Shown one piece after another: positions 24,424 through 33,521 of a DNA stretch of 48,990 nucleotides. The notes under the pieces were generated by a model that was given only the letters and a program-made list of their open reading frames with translations, did not search any database and was not told the DNA's origin. Position 1 is the first letter of the stretch. Every line of letters starts with the position of its first letter. This DNA is from Bordetella parapertussis (lineage in GTDB: Bacteria > Pseudomonadota > Gammaproteobacteria > Burkholderiales > SG8-41). The stretch covers positions 1 to 48,990 of the forward strand of contig CAMBCF010000025.1 of the NCBI GenBank assembly GCA_945864585.1, read 5' to 3'. Both the position numbers and the translations under genes were made by a program.

Positions 24424-25344
24424 CTACGACAGACCTACCACCTCGGCCAGGGCCTCGACCTGCTCAACATAGCGGCCCACGGGATTGACCAGGAGATGGT
24501 TCGCGCCGGCCGCGACCAGCGCTTCCAGTTGTTCGCGCACCTGCGCGGGCGTTCCGTGGATGTCCCCTGCATCGGCCCCGCCGGGCCTGTGATAGACGAT
24601 GGAGAACCAACGGTCGAGTTCGGCCTTGGCGATTTCTGGGCGCTCGGCCACCGATAGAAAAACTCGCTTCGAGATCGGAAAGGTCGCGGGATTGCGGCCG
24701 AGCTTCTCGAGCTCGGCATGAAGAATCTGCACGGATTTTCCGAAGGCGGCTGTGGTCGACCCTCCCGCGGCCATCCATCCATCCCCGAGCTTAGCGGCGC
24801 GGCGGACCGCGTCGGGATGGTTGCCGCCGAGCCAGATCGGCGGATGCGGTTTCTGCACCGGCTTGATCACCATGCCAGCTCCCTGCAGATGATAGATGCT
24901 GCCCGCATAGTCGACCTTTGGCTGCGTCCACAGCGCCTTGATGATTTCCACGCCCTCGCGAAAGCGGCGCAGCCGATGCTCCGTCGGTATTTGGAACTCC
25001 GCGTAATGGTGCTCGCGCCCGAGCCCGAGGCCGAGGATTACCCGGCCGTTGCTCACGTAGTCGAGCGTCGCGAACTGGTTGGCCACATGGCTGGGGTTGT
25101 GCACAGGCAGCACCACCACCGCGACGCCGAGGCGAATCCGCGTGGTGACCGCGGCCGCGTAGGTCAGGATCAGCCCCGGGTCGAAGCTGAAGACGTGGTC
25201 CAGCGTGTTCTCGGTCACCCACAGGTCGCTGAACCCTAGCGCTTCAGCGCGCTCGGCGACCCGACGCACCGACGCCATGTCGATCGGCATGAGTGAACGA
25301 TGCGGAAGCGACATGCCAACCGGAACACTGATTTTTAAGGCCAT
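24424..25344 (-). CDS. Luciferase-like (LLM class) flavin-dependent oxidoreductase
   Basis: A 306-residue TIM-barrel protein of the luciferase-like monooxygenase superfamily, which uses FMN or F420. Segments: VRRVAERAEALGFSDLWVTEN, TTRIRLGVAVVVLPVHNP, ATLDYVSNGRVILGLGLGRE, FREGVEIIKALWTQ, KPHPPIWLGGNHPDAV and AAGANHLLVNPVG at the C-terminus. The frame is open further upstream to 25431, but ATG 25344 gives the usual N-terminus MALKISVPVG. The substrate is not identifiable. It diverges from the catabolic cluster beginning at 25547, so it may share its control region and pathway. Confidence 0.85.
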   Translation of the reverse strand: MALKISVPVGMSLPHRSLMPIDMASVRRVAERAEALGFSDLWVTENTLDHVFSFDPGLILTYAAAVTTRIRLGVAVVVLPVHNPSHVANQFATLDYVSNGRVILGLGLGREHHYAEFQIPTEHRLRRFREGVEIIKALWTQPKVDYAGSIYHLQGAGMVIKPVQKPHPPIWLGGNHPDAVRRAAKLGDGWMAAGGSTTAAFGKSVQILHAELEKLGRNPATFPISKRVFLSVAERPEIAKAELDRWFSIVYHRPGGADAGDIHGTPAQVREQLEALVAAGANHLLVNPVGRYVEQVEALAEVVGLS

Positions 25345-25354
25345 GATGTCTGAC

Positions 25355-25477
25355 TCAGCAATTCGCCGAGGACAGGTATTTTGGGGCGTGCGCGACCGCT
25401 GCCGGCAGCGCCGGGACGGCAGGCAAAACAATAGAGTCCGCTATGCGCAACGCGTTTAGTACGCGTGGTGTCTTCAT
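25355..25477 (-). CDS. Short ORF (40 aa) with a signal-peptide-like N-terminus, doubtful
   Basis: A 40-residue frame starts at ATG 25477 behind a good GAGG site and ends 10 bp before the LLM-oxidoreductase start. It reads MKTPRVLNALRIADSIVLP and then a VPALPAAVAHAP stretch that resembles a signal peptide and cleavage region. It could be a leader peptide, the stump of a deleted secreted protein such as a Bug receptor, or chance. No family can be assigned. Confidence 0.22.
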   Translation of the reverse strand: MKTPRVLNALRIADSIVLPAVPALPAAVAHAPKYLSSANC

Positions 25478-25546
25478 TGTGATCCTCACTGAGTGGCGTA
25501 GATTCTGACACAATGGCTTCAGTTAACAAGTGACAGGAGAAATCAT

Positions 25547-26602
25547 ATGGCCCAGTTTGACGTGTCGAAGGAATTCCGAGGCAGCACATTCCGCACCGAC
25601 GAGGCGCGCACCGCGTGGACGGAAAAGTGGCAGGAAACCGCGCTGGAACCCGATCTGCCGATCATCGATCCGCATCACCATTTGTGGGAAAAAGACAACG
25701 GGCGCTATCTGATCAACGAATTGGCGAAGGATGTGTACTCGGGCCACAACGTCATCGCCACGGTATTCATCGAGTGCGGTTCGATGCATCGCGCCGATGG
25801 CCCGGCGGCGATGAAGCCGGTGGGCGAAGTGGAGTTTGTCAACGGCGCGGCGGCGATGAGCGCGAGCGGCCATTACGGCAAAGCCAAACTGTGCGCGGGC
25901 ATTATCGGCCACGTCGATTTGACGCTCGGTGACGGCGCGCGAGCCGTGCTGGAAGCCGAGATCGCCGCAGGGAATGGGCGCTTTCGCGGCATTCGTCATG
26001 GCGTAACCTGGGATAGCGGCAATGCCGCGAAGTTCGGCCGCCGCCAGCCGCCGCGGCATCAGGTGCTCGATGCGAATTTTCGCAAGGGCTTTGCGCATCT
26101 GCAACCGCTGGGATTGTCGTTTGAATCGTGGCAGTTTCATCCGCAGCTTGATGACGCCGCGGATCTGCTCAAGGCCTTCCCGGAAACCAACGTGATTCTC
26201 AATCATACAGGCGGCGTACTCGGTATCGCGCCGCACGAAAACCGTGCCGAGGTGTTCAAGGTGTGGAAAAAGTCTATGCAGAATCTGGTTCAGTTCCCCA
26301 ACCTGAGCGTCAAGCTCGGCGGCCTTGGCATGACCTACTGCGGCTGGGATTTTCATCTGCGCGATATGCCGCCGACGTCAGAGGAACTCGCCGCCGCATG
26401 GCGCCCTTACATCGAGACCTGCATTGAACTGTTTGGAGCGAAGCGCTGCATGATGGAAAGCAATTTCCCGGTGGATAAGGAGTCGACGGGTTACTGCGTG
26501 CTGTGGAATGCCCTGAAGCGCATCACCGCGAACTGCACACCGGGCGAGAAGCTGGCGCTGTATCGCGATACCGCGGCGCGGGTGTATCGGCTGGAGGTGT
26601 AA
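25547..26602 (+). CDS. Amidohydrolase-2 family metal-dependent hydrolase
   Basis: A 351-residue TIM-barrel hydrolase or decarboxylase of the amidohydrolase-2 family. The metal motif DPHHHLW gives H43 and H45; later metal or catalytic residues lie in SWQFHPQ, LNHTGG and ESNFPVD. Length and order match lactonase/PDC-hydrolase-type proteins rather than ACMSD. A strong AGGAGA site lies 7 bp before ATG 25547. It is the first gene of a plus-strand cluster (amidohydrolase, VOC, SDR, FAD monooxygenase, Fe-dehydrogenase, amidohydrolase, PEP-mutase-like, decarboxylase-like, UGSC protein). A role in ring-cleavage product hydrolysis is inferred from that context. Confidence 0.85.
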   Translation: MAQFDVSKEFRGSTFRTDEARTAWTEKWQETALEPDLPIIDPHHHLWEKDNGRYLINELAKDVYSGHNVIATVFIECGSMHRADGPAAMKPVGEVEFVNGAAAMSASGHYGKAKLCAGIIGHVDLTLGDGARAVLEAEIAAGNGRFRGIRHGVTWDSGNAAKFGRRQPPRHQVLDANFRKGFAHLQPLGLSFESWQFHPQLDDAADLLKAFPETNVILNHTGGVLGIAPHENRAEVFKVWKKSMQNLVQFPNLSVKLGGLGMTYCGWDFHLRDMPPTSEELAAAWRPYIETCIELFGAKRCMMESNFPVDKESTGYCVLWNALKRITANCTPGEKLALYRDTAARVYRLEV

Positions 26603-26607
26603 GTGCC

Positions 26608-27537
26608 ATGCTACCCACGCCCACTTTTCATCACGTGCATCTGAATTCAGCAGACCCCGACGCTGCCATCGGGTTTTACACGCGGCAATTTGCGAGCACA
26701 GCCAAAACGACCTGGGGAGGCATGGCTGCGCTGCAAACGCCGAACAACGTGTTGTTGCTGTTCAACGAGGTAGACAAAGCGCCACCGCTTATGCCGCAAA
26801 GCGCGATCTGGCACTACGGCTGGCACGTCACCAACGTGCGTAAAAAACTGGCCGAGTACAAAACGCGGTCCGAGGTCAAACTGATGCCGCTCTACACCGA
26901 GGCGGAAGGCGGCGGCTATGTCTACGTCAATAGCGACTCCTGGCCGAATGTCGGCGATGTGCTCGGACTGACCAAGACGCAAATCGCCGAAGCCAAAGGG
27001 CAAGGCATCCAACCCAAAGGCGGCGGTGGTTTTGCCTACATGCAGGCGCCCGACGGCACGCTGGTGGAATACATAGGCGATCATCCCGCCGAGCGTTTTA
27101 ACCACGTGCACATGTGGCAGGATGAACCGTTTTGCGCGCAGCTCTGGTATCAAAAACATCTGAATGCGCCGCCGATGCCGGGGCGCATGAGCCCGGAGCC
27201 CGTGACGGAAGCAAACTGCAAGGTGCCGCGCGGCGCGGATCGCACCTGGCCTTCGCTAAATCAGGAAGGCATGTTCCGCACGCCGCGCGCGGGTGTGATG
27301 TTCGGCGACGTGGCGGTGCAATGGTACGCGCCGCAGGGCAGTGCGCCGCTGGTGCCCACGCGCGGGCAACGCTACGATCATCTGGCGTTTGGTGTCGCGG
27401 ACCTCGATGCGTGGATCAGCAAATTGAAAGGCGAGAGCGTGACGTTTCTCGACGGTCCGTACCAACTGGGCGATACGCGCGCGGTGATGATCGAAGGGCC
27501 GAGCCGCGAGGCGCTGGAGCTGGTTGAGGTGAAGTAG
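26608..27537 (+). CDS. Two-domain VOC (glyoxalase/dioxygenase) superfamily protein
   Basis: A 309-residue protein with two vicinal-oxygen-chelate domains. The first begins FHHVHLNSADPDAAIGFYTRQF, and HYGWHVTNV and ADGTLVEYIGDHP-like segments close it; the second has FNHVHMWQDEPFCAQLWYQKH and YDHLAFGVADLDAWI ending in ALELVEV. Histidines at the strand starts and the Glu near each domain end are the usual metal ligands. The start at ATG 26608 follows a GGAGG 11 bp upstream and lies 5 bp after the previous stop, so the two are surely co-transcribed. Members are extradiol dioxygenases, isomerases or lyases; which applies is unclear. Confidence 0.82.
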   Translation: MLPTPTFHHVHLNSADPDAAIGFYTRQFASTAKTTWGGMAALQTPNNVLLLFNEVDKAPPLMPQSAIWHYGWHVTNVRKKLAEYKTRSEVKLMPLYTEAEGGGYVYVNSDSWPNVGDVLGLTKTQIAEAKGQGIQPKGGGGFAYMQAPDGTLVEYIGDHPAERFNHVHMWQDEPFCAQLWYQKHLNAPPMPGRMSPEPVTEANCKVPRGADRTWPSLNQEGMFRTPRAGVMFGDVAVQWYAPQGSAPLVPTRGQRYDHLAFGVADLDAWISKLKGESVTFLDGPYQLGDTRAVMIEGPSREALELVEVK

Positions 27538-27568
27538 TTGCAAACAGGCTTAACGAGGAGTGAATGTC

Positions 27569-28345
27569 ATGACAGGGAACGTCGCAATCATTACCGGGTC
27601 CGGTTCCGGCATCGGCGCTGCGAGTGCGGTGCTGCTTGCGCGCCACGGCTGGAACGTCGTCATCAACTACGCGAGCCGCGCCGACAGCGCGCAGGAAGTG
27701 GCGAAGGCATGCGAGGAACACGGCGGGCAGACCCTGCTGTGCAAGGCCAATGTCGCCGAGGACGCGGATTGCCGGCGCATGGCCGCGGAGGCCATGGCGC
27801 GGTGGGGACGTATCGACGCGCTGGTCAACTCGGCGGGCACCACGCGCTTTGCCGACCACGCCGACCTCGAAGCGCTGAGTGGCGACGATTTCCTTGAGGT
27901 CTACCGCGTCAACGTGGTGGGACCGTGGCAGATGGCGCGCGCCGTGGTGCCGCACATGAAAGCGGCAGGCCGGGGCGCGATCGTCAACATCTCCTCGGGC
28001 GCCGGCATTCGCGGCACCGGTAGTTCGGTGGCCTATGCAACCTCAAAGGCGGCGCTCAACGCGATGACCCTGTCGTTCGCGCGCAACCTCGGCCCGGAGA
28101 TCCGCGCCAACGTGGTATGCCCGTCGATGGTGACCGGCCGCTGGCACCTCGAACACCTGGGCGAGGAAAAGTACGAGGCGCAGTTCACCAATGCTGCCAA
28201 CGCCACGCCGCTCAAGCGCCGCATTAATCCCGAGGATGTTGCGTCCGCGGTGGTATGGCTTATCGAGGGCGCGGATGCCGTAACTGGTCAGGTGCTGGTG
28301 GTGGATGCGGGCGCCTCCCTCGGCGCGCCGGTGCGGAGAAAATAA
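27569..28345 (+). CDS. Short-chain dehydrogenase/reductase (SDR)
   Basis: A 258-residue classical SDR that oxidises or reduces a hydroxyl/keto group with NAD(P). The nucleotide motif is TGSGSGIGAAS, the structural motif NSAGT, and the catalytic residues are Ser in ISSGAG with Y-x-x-x-K in AYATSK. The C-terminal GQVLVVDAGASLG is typical. ATG 27569 is chosen over the GTG at 27560 because GAGGAG lies at the right distance. It follows the VOC gene by 31 bp in the same cluster. Confidence 0.9.
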   Translation: MTGNVAIITGSGSGIGAASAVLLARHGWNVVINYASRADSAQEVAKACEEHGGQTLLCKANVAEDADCRRMAAEAMARWGRIDALVNSAGTTRFADHADLEALSGDDFLEVYRVNVVGPWQMARAVVPHMKAAGRGAIVNISSGAGIRGTGSSVAYATSKAALNAMTLSFARNLGPEIRANVVCPSMVTGRWHLEHLGEEKYEAQFTNAANATPLKRRINPEDVASAVVWLIEGADAVTGQVLVVDAGASLGAPVRRK

Positions 28346-28492
28346 CAGAACACATCAAGTCAGATGACGCAGCTCATGGCCGCGCTGCACGGGTAATATC
28401 GCCGTGGTGCCATTCAGCGGAACGCATAGTTATGAATGGAACCTGTGCTAGCATCTCTCAATCACCATAGCCTACCCAGCGAGGACCAACTA

Positions 28493-30268
28493 ATGGACAA
28501 CGCAAATCAACCCGTCTTGGAGAACACTGCAGCCCAGTCCGACACGGCGATTATCGCGCAGTGGCTAGTGCAACTCGATGCAGCGCTGCAGAGCGGGAAC
28601 CGGGCATCTGTCGAGACGCTGTTTGCGCACGACGGTCACTGGCGCGACCTGCTTGCGTTTACCTGGTCGATCACGCCGAGCCTGGGCGCCCAAGTCATTG
28701 CCGCATTGATGGTGACCAAGCAGGCAGCCACCAAGGCACGCGGGTTTGCCGTGGCGGAAGGACGCACACCACCGCGTCGCGTGCAGAGAGCCGGGATCGA
28801 TGTCATCGAGGGCATCTTCCAGTTCGAGACGCAGGTCGGACGCGGCTACGGTGTGGTGAGGCTGCCGGTCAATGAGCCTTCAAAAGCGTTTCAGCTCATG
28901 ACCAGCCTGCACGAGCTGAAAGGCTTTGAGGAAAACATCGGCAAGCGCTGTCCTACCGGCGAGGCCTTTTCGCGCAATTTCGGCGGCACCAATTGGAAGG
29001 AACAGCGCGACGCCATTCAGGCGTATACCGACCGCGAACCCGTGGTACTTATCGTCGGCGGCGGTCAGGCCGGACTGTCTCTCGCGGCCACTCTCGGGCG
29101 CATCGGCGTCGACACGCTCGTCATTGATAAATTCGAGCGCGTCGGCGACTGCTGGCGCCAGCGCTATCACTCACTGGCGCTGCACAACGACACCAAATTC
29201 AACCACCTGGCCTACATGCCCTTCCCGCCGTCGTGGCCAACCTATCTGCCCAAGGACATGGTGGCCGACTGGTTCGAGGCTTACGCGTGGGCGATGGAGA
29301 TCAATTTCTGGACCAGCATGGAATTCGTGCGCGGGGTGTACGACGAGGCCGCCGGCAGGTGGAACGCCGTGGTTCGCCGTGGCGATGGCTCAGAGCGCAC
29401 GCTGCATCCACGGCACCTGGTCTTCGCCAACGGGCTGGTGGGCTCGCCGCGTATTCCGGAGCTGCCCGGGCTGAAGAATTTCAAAGGCGATGCGATACAC
29501 ACTGCCGAGTTCACCAACGGCGCCAACTGGCGGGGCAAGAAGGCGCTGGTCGTCGGTACCGGGACCAGCGGCCACGATGTCGCGCAGGATCTGCACGCGA
29601 ACGGGTGCGAAACCACCATTGTCCAGCGAGGGTCGACCATGGTCTTAAGCATCGATCCCTCGGCGAAGCTGGTCTACGGCGTATACAACGGAATCCCAAT
29701 CGAAGATGGCGATCTGCTGGCCAGCACCAACACCAAGCCGATGGTGAAGAAAAACCTCCAGGGCCTCACCAAGCGCATGGGAGAATACGACAGAAAGACG
29801 ATCGACGGTCTGATCGCCCGCGGGTTCAAGTTCGACGACGGCGAGGACGGCGCCGGCCACCAGTGGAAGGTCCGCACGCGCTATGGCGGCTACTACCTGG
29901 ATGCCGGTTGCTCCCAGTTGATCATTGACGGCGATATTGGCCTGCTGCAATACGACCAGATCGAGCGCTTCGTCGAAGGCGGCGCACTGCTCAAGGATGG
30001 ATCGGTCAAGCCGGCGGATCTCATCGTCCTGGCGACGGGCTTCGTCCCGCAGGAAGTGGTGGTAGCGAAGCTCCTGGGGGAAGATGTCGCGAAGAAGGTT
30101 GGCCCGGTATGGGGCTTCGGCGCGGACGGCGAGATGAATAATATGTGGAAGCGCACGCCGCAACGGGGCCTGTGGTTTGCGGGCGGCGGCTTCAACAACT
30201 GCCGCACCTACTCGCGCTATGTGGCAATGCAGATCAAAGCGATAGAGGAAGGGCTTTTGCCGAAGTAA
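28493..30268 (+). CDS. FAD-dependent monooxygenase with an N-terminal SnoaL-like domain
   Basis: A 591-residue protein. Residues about 15-145 form an NTF2/SnoaL-like domain (WLVQLDAALQSGNRASVE, HWRDLLAFTW). The rest is a flavin monooxygenase of the FMO/Baeyer-Villiger type: FAD motif VVLIVGGGQAGLSLAATLG near 184-202, LVIDKFERVGDCWRQRYHSL, and a second Rossmann motif ALVVGTGTSGHDVAQDL near 355 for NADPH. No signal peptide. ATG 28493 has a GAGGA site. It would oxygenate a ketone or heteroatom in the cluster's pathway, with its own NTF2-like domain perhaps shaping the substrate pocket. Proteins with this fusion are known among actinobacterial and proteobacterial monooxygenases. Confidence 0.87.
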   Translation: MDNANQPVLENTAAQSDTAIIAQWLVQLDAALQSGNRASVETLFAHDGHWRDLLAFTWSITPSLGAQVIAALMVTKQAATKARGFAVAEGRTPPRRVQRAGIDVIEGIFQFETQVGRGYGVVRLPVNEPSKAFQLMTSLHELKGFEENIGKRCPTGEAFSRNFGGTNWKEQRDAIQAYTDREPVVLIVGGGQAGLSLAATLGRIGVDTLVIDKFERVGDCWRQRYHSLALHNDTKFNHLAYMPFPPSWPTYLPKDMVADWFEAYAWAMEINFWTSMEFVRGVYDEAAGRWNAVVRRGDGSERTLHPRHLVFANGLVGSPRIPELPGLKNFKGDAIHTAEFTNGANWRGKKALVVGTGTSGHDVAQDLHANGCETTIVQRGSTMVLSIDPSAKLVYGVYNGIPIEDGDLLASTNTKPMVKKNLQGLTKRMGEYDRKTIDGLIARGFKFDDGEDGAGHQWKVRTRYGGYYLDAGCSQLIIDGDIGLLQYDQIERFVEGGALLKDGSVKPADLIVLATGFVPQEVVVAKLLGEDVAKKVGPVWGFGADGEMNNMWKRTPQRGLWFAGGGFNNCRTYSRYVAMQIKAIEEGLLPK

Positions 30269-30298
30269 TAAGCTCCTTCCATTCCTCAATCAGGGGCG

Positions 30299-30364
30299 TG
30301 ATCACGCTGCGATACGGAGGCTAGATTGCCGTTTGAGGAAAACGGGGTTTAAATCGCCGATACC
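30299..30364 (+). promoter_or_regulatory. Dispersed promoter/leader repeat, copy D, upstream of the Fe-dehydrogenase gene
   Basis: TAGATT at 30322-30327 and a following leader (GCCGTTTGAGGAAAACGGGG, then TTTAAAT) match copies A-C, with one inserted base. A weak -35 (TGATCA, 30299-30304) lies 17 bp upstream. The leader runs into the ribosome site of the gene at 30380, so here the repeat is in working position as a promoter and 5' untranslated region. Confidence 0.5.
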
Positions 30365-30379
30365 TGAAGAGGATACTGT

Positions 30380-31552
30380 ATGCGCGAGGATGTTTTCGAA
30401 TTTCCGGCTTTAGAACGGCTGGTCTACGGTAAACCGGCTGCGCTGGCACTTGCGGCCGAGGTCGAACGCATCGGTGCGAGCCGGGTGTTTCTCGTCGTCA
30501 GCGGCACCATGAATCGCACCACCGACGAGGTCGAGAAGGTGCGCACTGCGCTTGGCACTCGCTATGCGGGCACCTACGACAGCATCCCGCCCTTCACGCC
30601 GCGTTCGGCTGTGCTGGAAGCGGCGCAGCTCGCACGTTCCGCCGGCGCCGACCTGGTGGTGACCTTCGGCGGCGGCTCGGTGACCGAAGGAGGCAAGATG
30701 GTGCGGCTGTGTTTGCAGCACGACGTCACCGATGTGGACGGCTTCGACCGGTTTCGCGCCATCACCAAGCCCGACGGCACGCGCGTAACACCCCAGTACG
30801 AGGGGCCGCGCATCGGCCAGATCGCCATACCGACCACGCTTTCGGCGGGCGAGCTCACAACCGGCGGCGGCGCCACGGACGAGCGCGTCAAGCGCAAGTT
30901 CAGTCACGGGGGGAACCCGCAGATGATTCCGCGGACCATCATCTTCGATCCGGCGCCGACCGTGCATACGCCGCTGTGGGTGTGGCTTTCGACCGGCGTG
31001 CGCGCCATCGATCATGCGACCGAGGGCTTGTGCTCGCCACGATCCAATCCCATCAGCGACGGTATGTATCAGCACGCGCTGAAGCTGTTGGGGTCGTCGC
31101 TGTTAAAGACCAAGCGCGATCCCGCCGACCTGGATGCGCGGCTCGAGAGTTTTTACGGCATCTGGCTCGCCATTGCGGGGCGCCACGGCGGAGTGGAAAT
31201 GGGCGCGAGCCACGCGATCGGTCACGCGCTCGGCGGCTCTTGCGGTGTGCCGCACGGCTACACTTCGTGCGTAATGCTGCCGCACGTGCTGCGCTACAAC
31301 CGCAGCGCCAACGCCGCGCGCCAGCAACTGGTGGCCGAAGCGCTCGGGCATCCCGGCGAAGATGCGGCCGATGTGCTGGAAAACTTCATCGGCGCGCTTG
31401 GGCTGCCACGCCGCCTTGCGGAGGTAGGCATCGGCCCGGAACAGTTCTCGTCGATCGCAACCACCGCCATGCACGACAAGGCGCTGCACGCGAATCCGCT
31501 CAAGATCACTTCGCCCGAGCAGGTACTGAAGATACTGGAAGCGGCGGCCTGA
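30380..31552 (+). CDS. Iron-containing alcohol dehydrogenase / maleylacetate reductase family
   Basis: A 390-residue dehydrogenase with the NAD(P) motif VVTFGGGSVTEGGK (94-106), PTTLSAGE (151-158), and the metal region VRAIDHATEGLCS (207-219) plus HAIGHALGG and PHG (H278, H282, H292). Maleylacetate reductases of this family reduce maleylacetate to 3-oxoadipate in aromatic-ring degradation, which would suit the cluster. The Asp that normally opens the metal motif (D-x-x-x-H) aligns with R208 here, so the metal site may differ, as it does in maleylacetate reductases. The start at ATG 30380 has a GAGGA site, and a repeat-type promoter lies upstream. Confidence 0.85.
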   Translation: MREDVFEFPALERLVYGKPAALALAAEVERIGASRVFLVVSGTMNRTTDEVEKVRTALGTRYAGTYDSIPPFTPRSAVLEAAQLARSAGADLVVTFGGGSVTEGGKMVRLCLQHDVTDVDGFDRFRAITKPDGTRVTPQYEGPRIGQIAIPTTLSAGELTTGGGATDERVKRKFSHGGNPQMIPRTIIFDPAPTVHTPLWVWLSTGVRAIDHATEGLCSPRSNPISDGMYQHALKLLGSSLLKTKRDPADLDARLESFYGIWLAIAGRHGGVEMGASHAIGHALGGSCGVPHGYTSCVMLPHVLRYNRSANAARQQLVAEALGHPGEDAADVLENFIGALGLPRRLAEVGIGPEQFSSIATTAMHDKALHANPLKITSPEQVLKILEAAA

Positions 31553-31638
31553 GCGCCCGACAAGTGATGATCATTCGGTCGAGGGTGTAAGGAAGCGATT
31601 GTGCCCGGTCAAGATTTTGCAGCAAGGAGCACCATAAA

Positions 31639-32655
31639 ATGAGCGATGAACTTCTACTTTCAGCAGATTCGCATGTCATAGAGGATCCGCAGTTGTGGAA
31701 AAAACGGCTGCCCGTTTCCTTTCAGGACAGGGCGCCGGTGTTCCCGGAACTCAAGGTAGGCGGCCAGTTCCAAGCACGCCCGGGCGGCCATGATCCCAAA
31801 GCAAGAGTTTTCGAAATGGCGGAGGACGGCGTCAGCGGGGAGATTCTTTATCCCAGCTTTTGCCTTGACCTTTATGGATTGACGGACGCTGCGTTGCAGG
31901 AGGCGTGTTTTCGCGTCTACAACGATTGGATTAGCGAATATTGTTCAGCCGCGCCGGATCGGCTGTTCGGGATAGGCAATCTATCGTGCTTTAATATTCT
32001 CAATGCTGTTAAAGAACTGGAGCGTTGCAAAACGGCTGGTCTGCGCGGTGCAATGGTGTGGCAGGTTCCCCCAGACGATTTGCCGTTTCATGGCGATCAT
32101 TATGACCGTCTGTGGGCCGCGGCTCAGGAATTGGATATGCCGATCAGCTTGCATATCCTGACCGGCAAGCCGTATGCCTTTCCGCGCCAGGTTACGCCAC
32201 GAATTGCCCATATCTATTTCCCATACGTAGTCAACGATAAACTGCTCTATGCTTCCAACGCACTGTCTGGACTTATCGCCGGCGGTGCGCTGGAACGATT
32301 TCCGGGCCTGAAGATTGTTCTCGTTGAAAACGAAATCAGTTGGCTGCCGTTTGTGATGTCCCAGTTTGACAAATACTGGTCTCGCGGTGGAATTCAATCC
32401 CAGATGAAATTGAATCCGGGCCAATACTTCGACAGACAGATTTACGCCACGTTCTTTAATGACCCTCCCTCAAGGATGATGGTGGGGCACTGGGGAACAA
32501 AGAACATCATGTGGTCGAACGACTACCCGCATCCCAACTCTACCTGGCCCAATTCACGCGAGATCATCGAACGCGACCTCGGCCATCTTCCAGGGGAGGC
32601 AAAGAAACGACTGCTAAGTCAAAACGTCCAGGAACTCTACAAGCTAAAAATATAG
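31639..32655 (+). CDS. Amidohydrolase-2 family protein (ACMSD/gamma-resorcylate decarboxylase-like)
   Basis: A 338-residue TIM-barrel metal enzyme beginning with LLLSADSHVIEDPQLW, the H-x-E form of the metal motif found in many ACMSD-like decarboxylases and hydrolases. Later elements are GLRGAMVWQVPPDD, a His in ISLHIL, and the C-terminal metal Asp in WSNDYPHPNSTWP. A GCAAGGAGC site precedes ATG 31639. Family members decarboxylate or hydrolyse aromatic-derived acids. It is followed 8 bp later by the PEP-mutase-like gene, implying one transcript. Confidence 0.85.
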   Translation: MSDELLLSADSHVIEDPQLWKKRLPVSFQDRAPVFPELKVGGQFQARPGGHDPKARVFEMAEDGVSGEILYPSFCLDLYGLTDAALQEACFRVYNDWISEYCSAAPDRLFGIGNLSCFNILNAVKELERCKTAGLRGAMVWQVPPDDLPFHGDHYDRLWAAAQELDMPISLHILTGKPYAFPRQVTPRIAHIYFPYVVNDKLLYASNALSGLIAGGALERFPGLKIVLVENEISWLPFVMSQFDKYWSRGGIQSQMKLNPGQYFDRQIYATFFNDPPSRMMVGHWGTKNIMWSNDYPHPNSTWPNSREIIERDLGHLPGEAKKRLLSQNVQELYKLKI

Positions 32656-32663
32656 AGGATCGT

Positions 32664-33521
32664 ATGTCCAGGAAAAATGAAATGTACCGGGCGCTGCTGG
32701 TAAAACCGGCGATCACCCTGGCGGGCAATATTTTTGACCCGCTATCGGCACGTATCGCCCAGATCGTCGGCTATGAGCTCCTGGTATTATCCGGCTCGGT
32801 CGGCAAGGCCTCCAATCTGGCCGCACCCGACATCGTCATCTCCACCCTGCCCGATGTGCAGGACCATATCCGGCGGGTGACTCGGAACACCGACATTCCG
32901 ATCATGGTGGATGCCGAGGACGGATTCGGTAACGCGGTCAATGTCTGGCGCTGTGTGCGCGATCTGGAGGCTGCCGGCGTCTCAGCCATCGAGATCGAGG
33001 ACAATGTGGTGCCTGGGCAGTTTGGCGTTCAGAACCCGGGCCTGAATCCTGTTGCGACTCAGGTCGGCAAGCTGAAGGCCGCGGTGGCCGCCCGCACTGA
33101 TCCCACCACGGTGATCGTCGCTCGCACAGCCGCTTGGGGCATTGATCGCAAGCATGCTGTAGACCGTATTAAGGCGTATGCGACGACTGGCGCCGAGGCC
33201 TTTATGCTGACCGGCGTGAAGAGCAAAGCGGACATAGCAGCCACTCACAGTGCTGCTCCGAATATTCCCATCACAATTCTTGGCCCTCCGCCTGAGGTCA
33301 AGGACGACGCCAGGTTCTGCTCGGACAACAACCTTAAGATCATTATGTTGGGTAACCCTACCTACCTGGTGGCGGTGAAGTCGATCTATGACACGCTGAA
33401 ATTCCTCAAGGAGGGCGGCGATGCCGCCCAGCTGAAGGCAAAGCAGGCCGATCCTGAGCTGACCCGCCAGATCATCCGCACCGACGAATTCGAGAAATGG
33501 CAGAAAGAGTACATGAAGTAG
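32664..33521 (+). CDS. Isocitrate lyase / PEP mutase superfamily protein
   Basis: A 285-residue alpha/beta barrel of the ICL/PEPM group. Metal and substrate motifs are SGSVGKASN, DAEDGFGN (canonical D-x-D/E-x-G-x-G) and IEIEDNVVP. The KKCGH catalytic loop of isocitrate lyase is missing, so it is nearer to oxaloacetate decarboxylases, carboxyvinyl-carboxyphosphonate mutases or 2,3-dimethylmalate lyase. These make or break C-C or P-C bonds next to a carboxylate. The start ATG 32664 follows GAGG and lies 8 bp after the amidohydrolase stop. Confidence 0.85.
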   Translation: MSRKNEMYRALLVKPAITLAGNIFDPLSARIAQIVGYELLVLSGSVGKASNLAAPDIVISTLPDVQDHIRRVTRNTDIPIMVDAEDGFGNAVNVWRCVRDLEAAGVSAIEIEDNVVPGQFGVQNPGLNPVATQVGKLKAAVAARTDPTTVIVARTAAWGIDRKHAVDRIKAYATTGAEAFMLTGVKSKADIAATHSAAPNIPITILGPPPEVKDDARFCSDNNLKIIMLGNPTYLVAVKSIYDTLKFLKEGGDAAQLKAKQADPELTRQIIRTDEFEKWQKEYMK

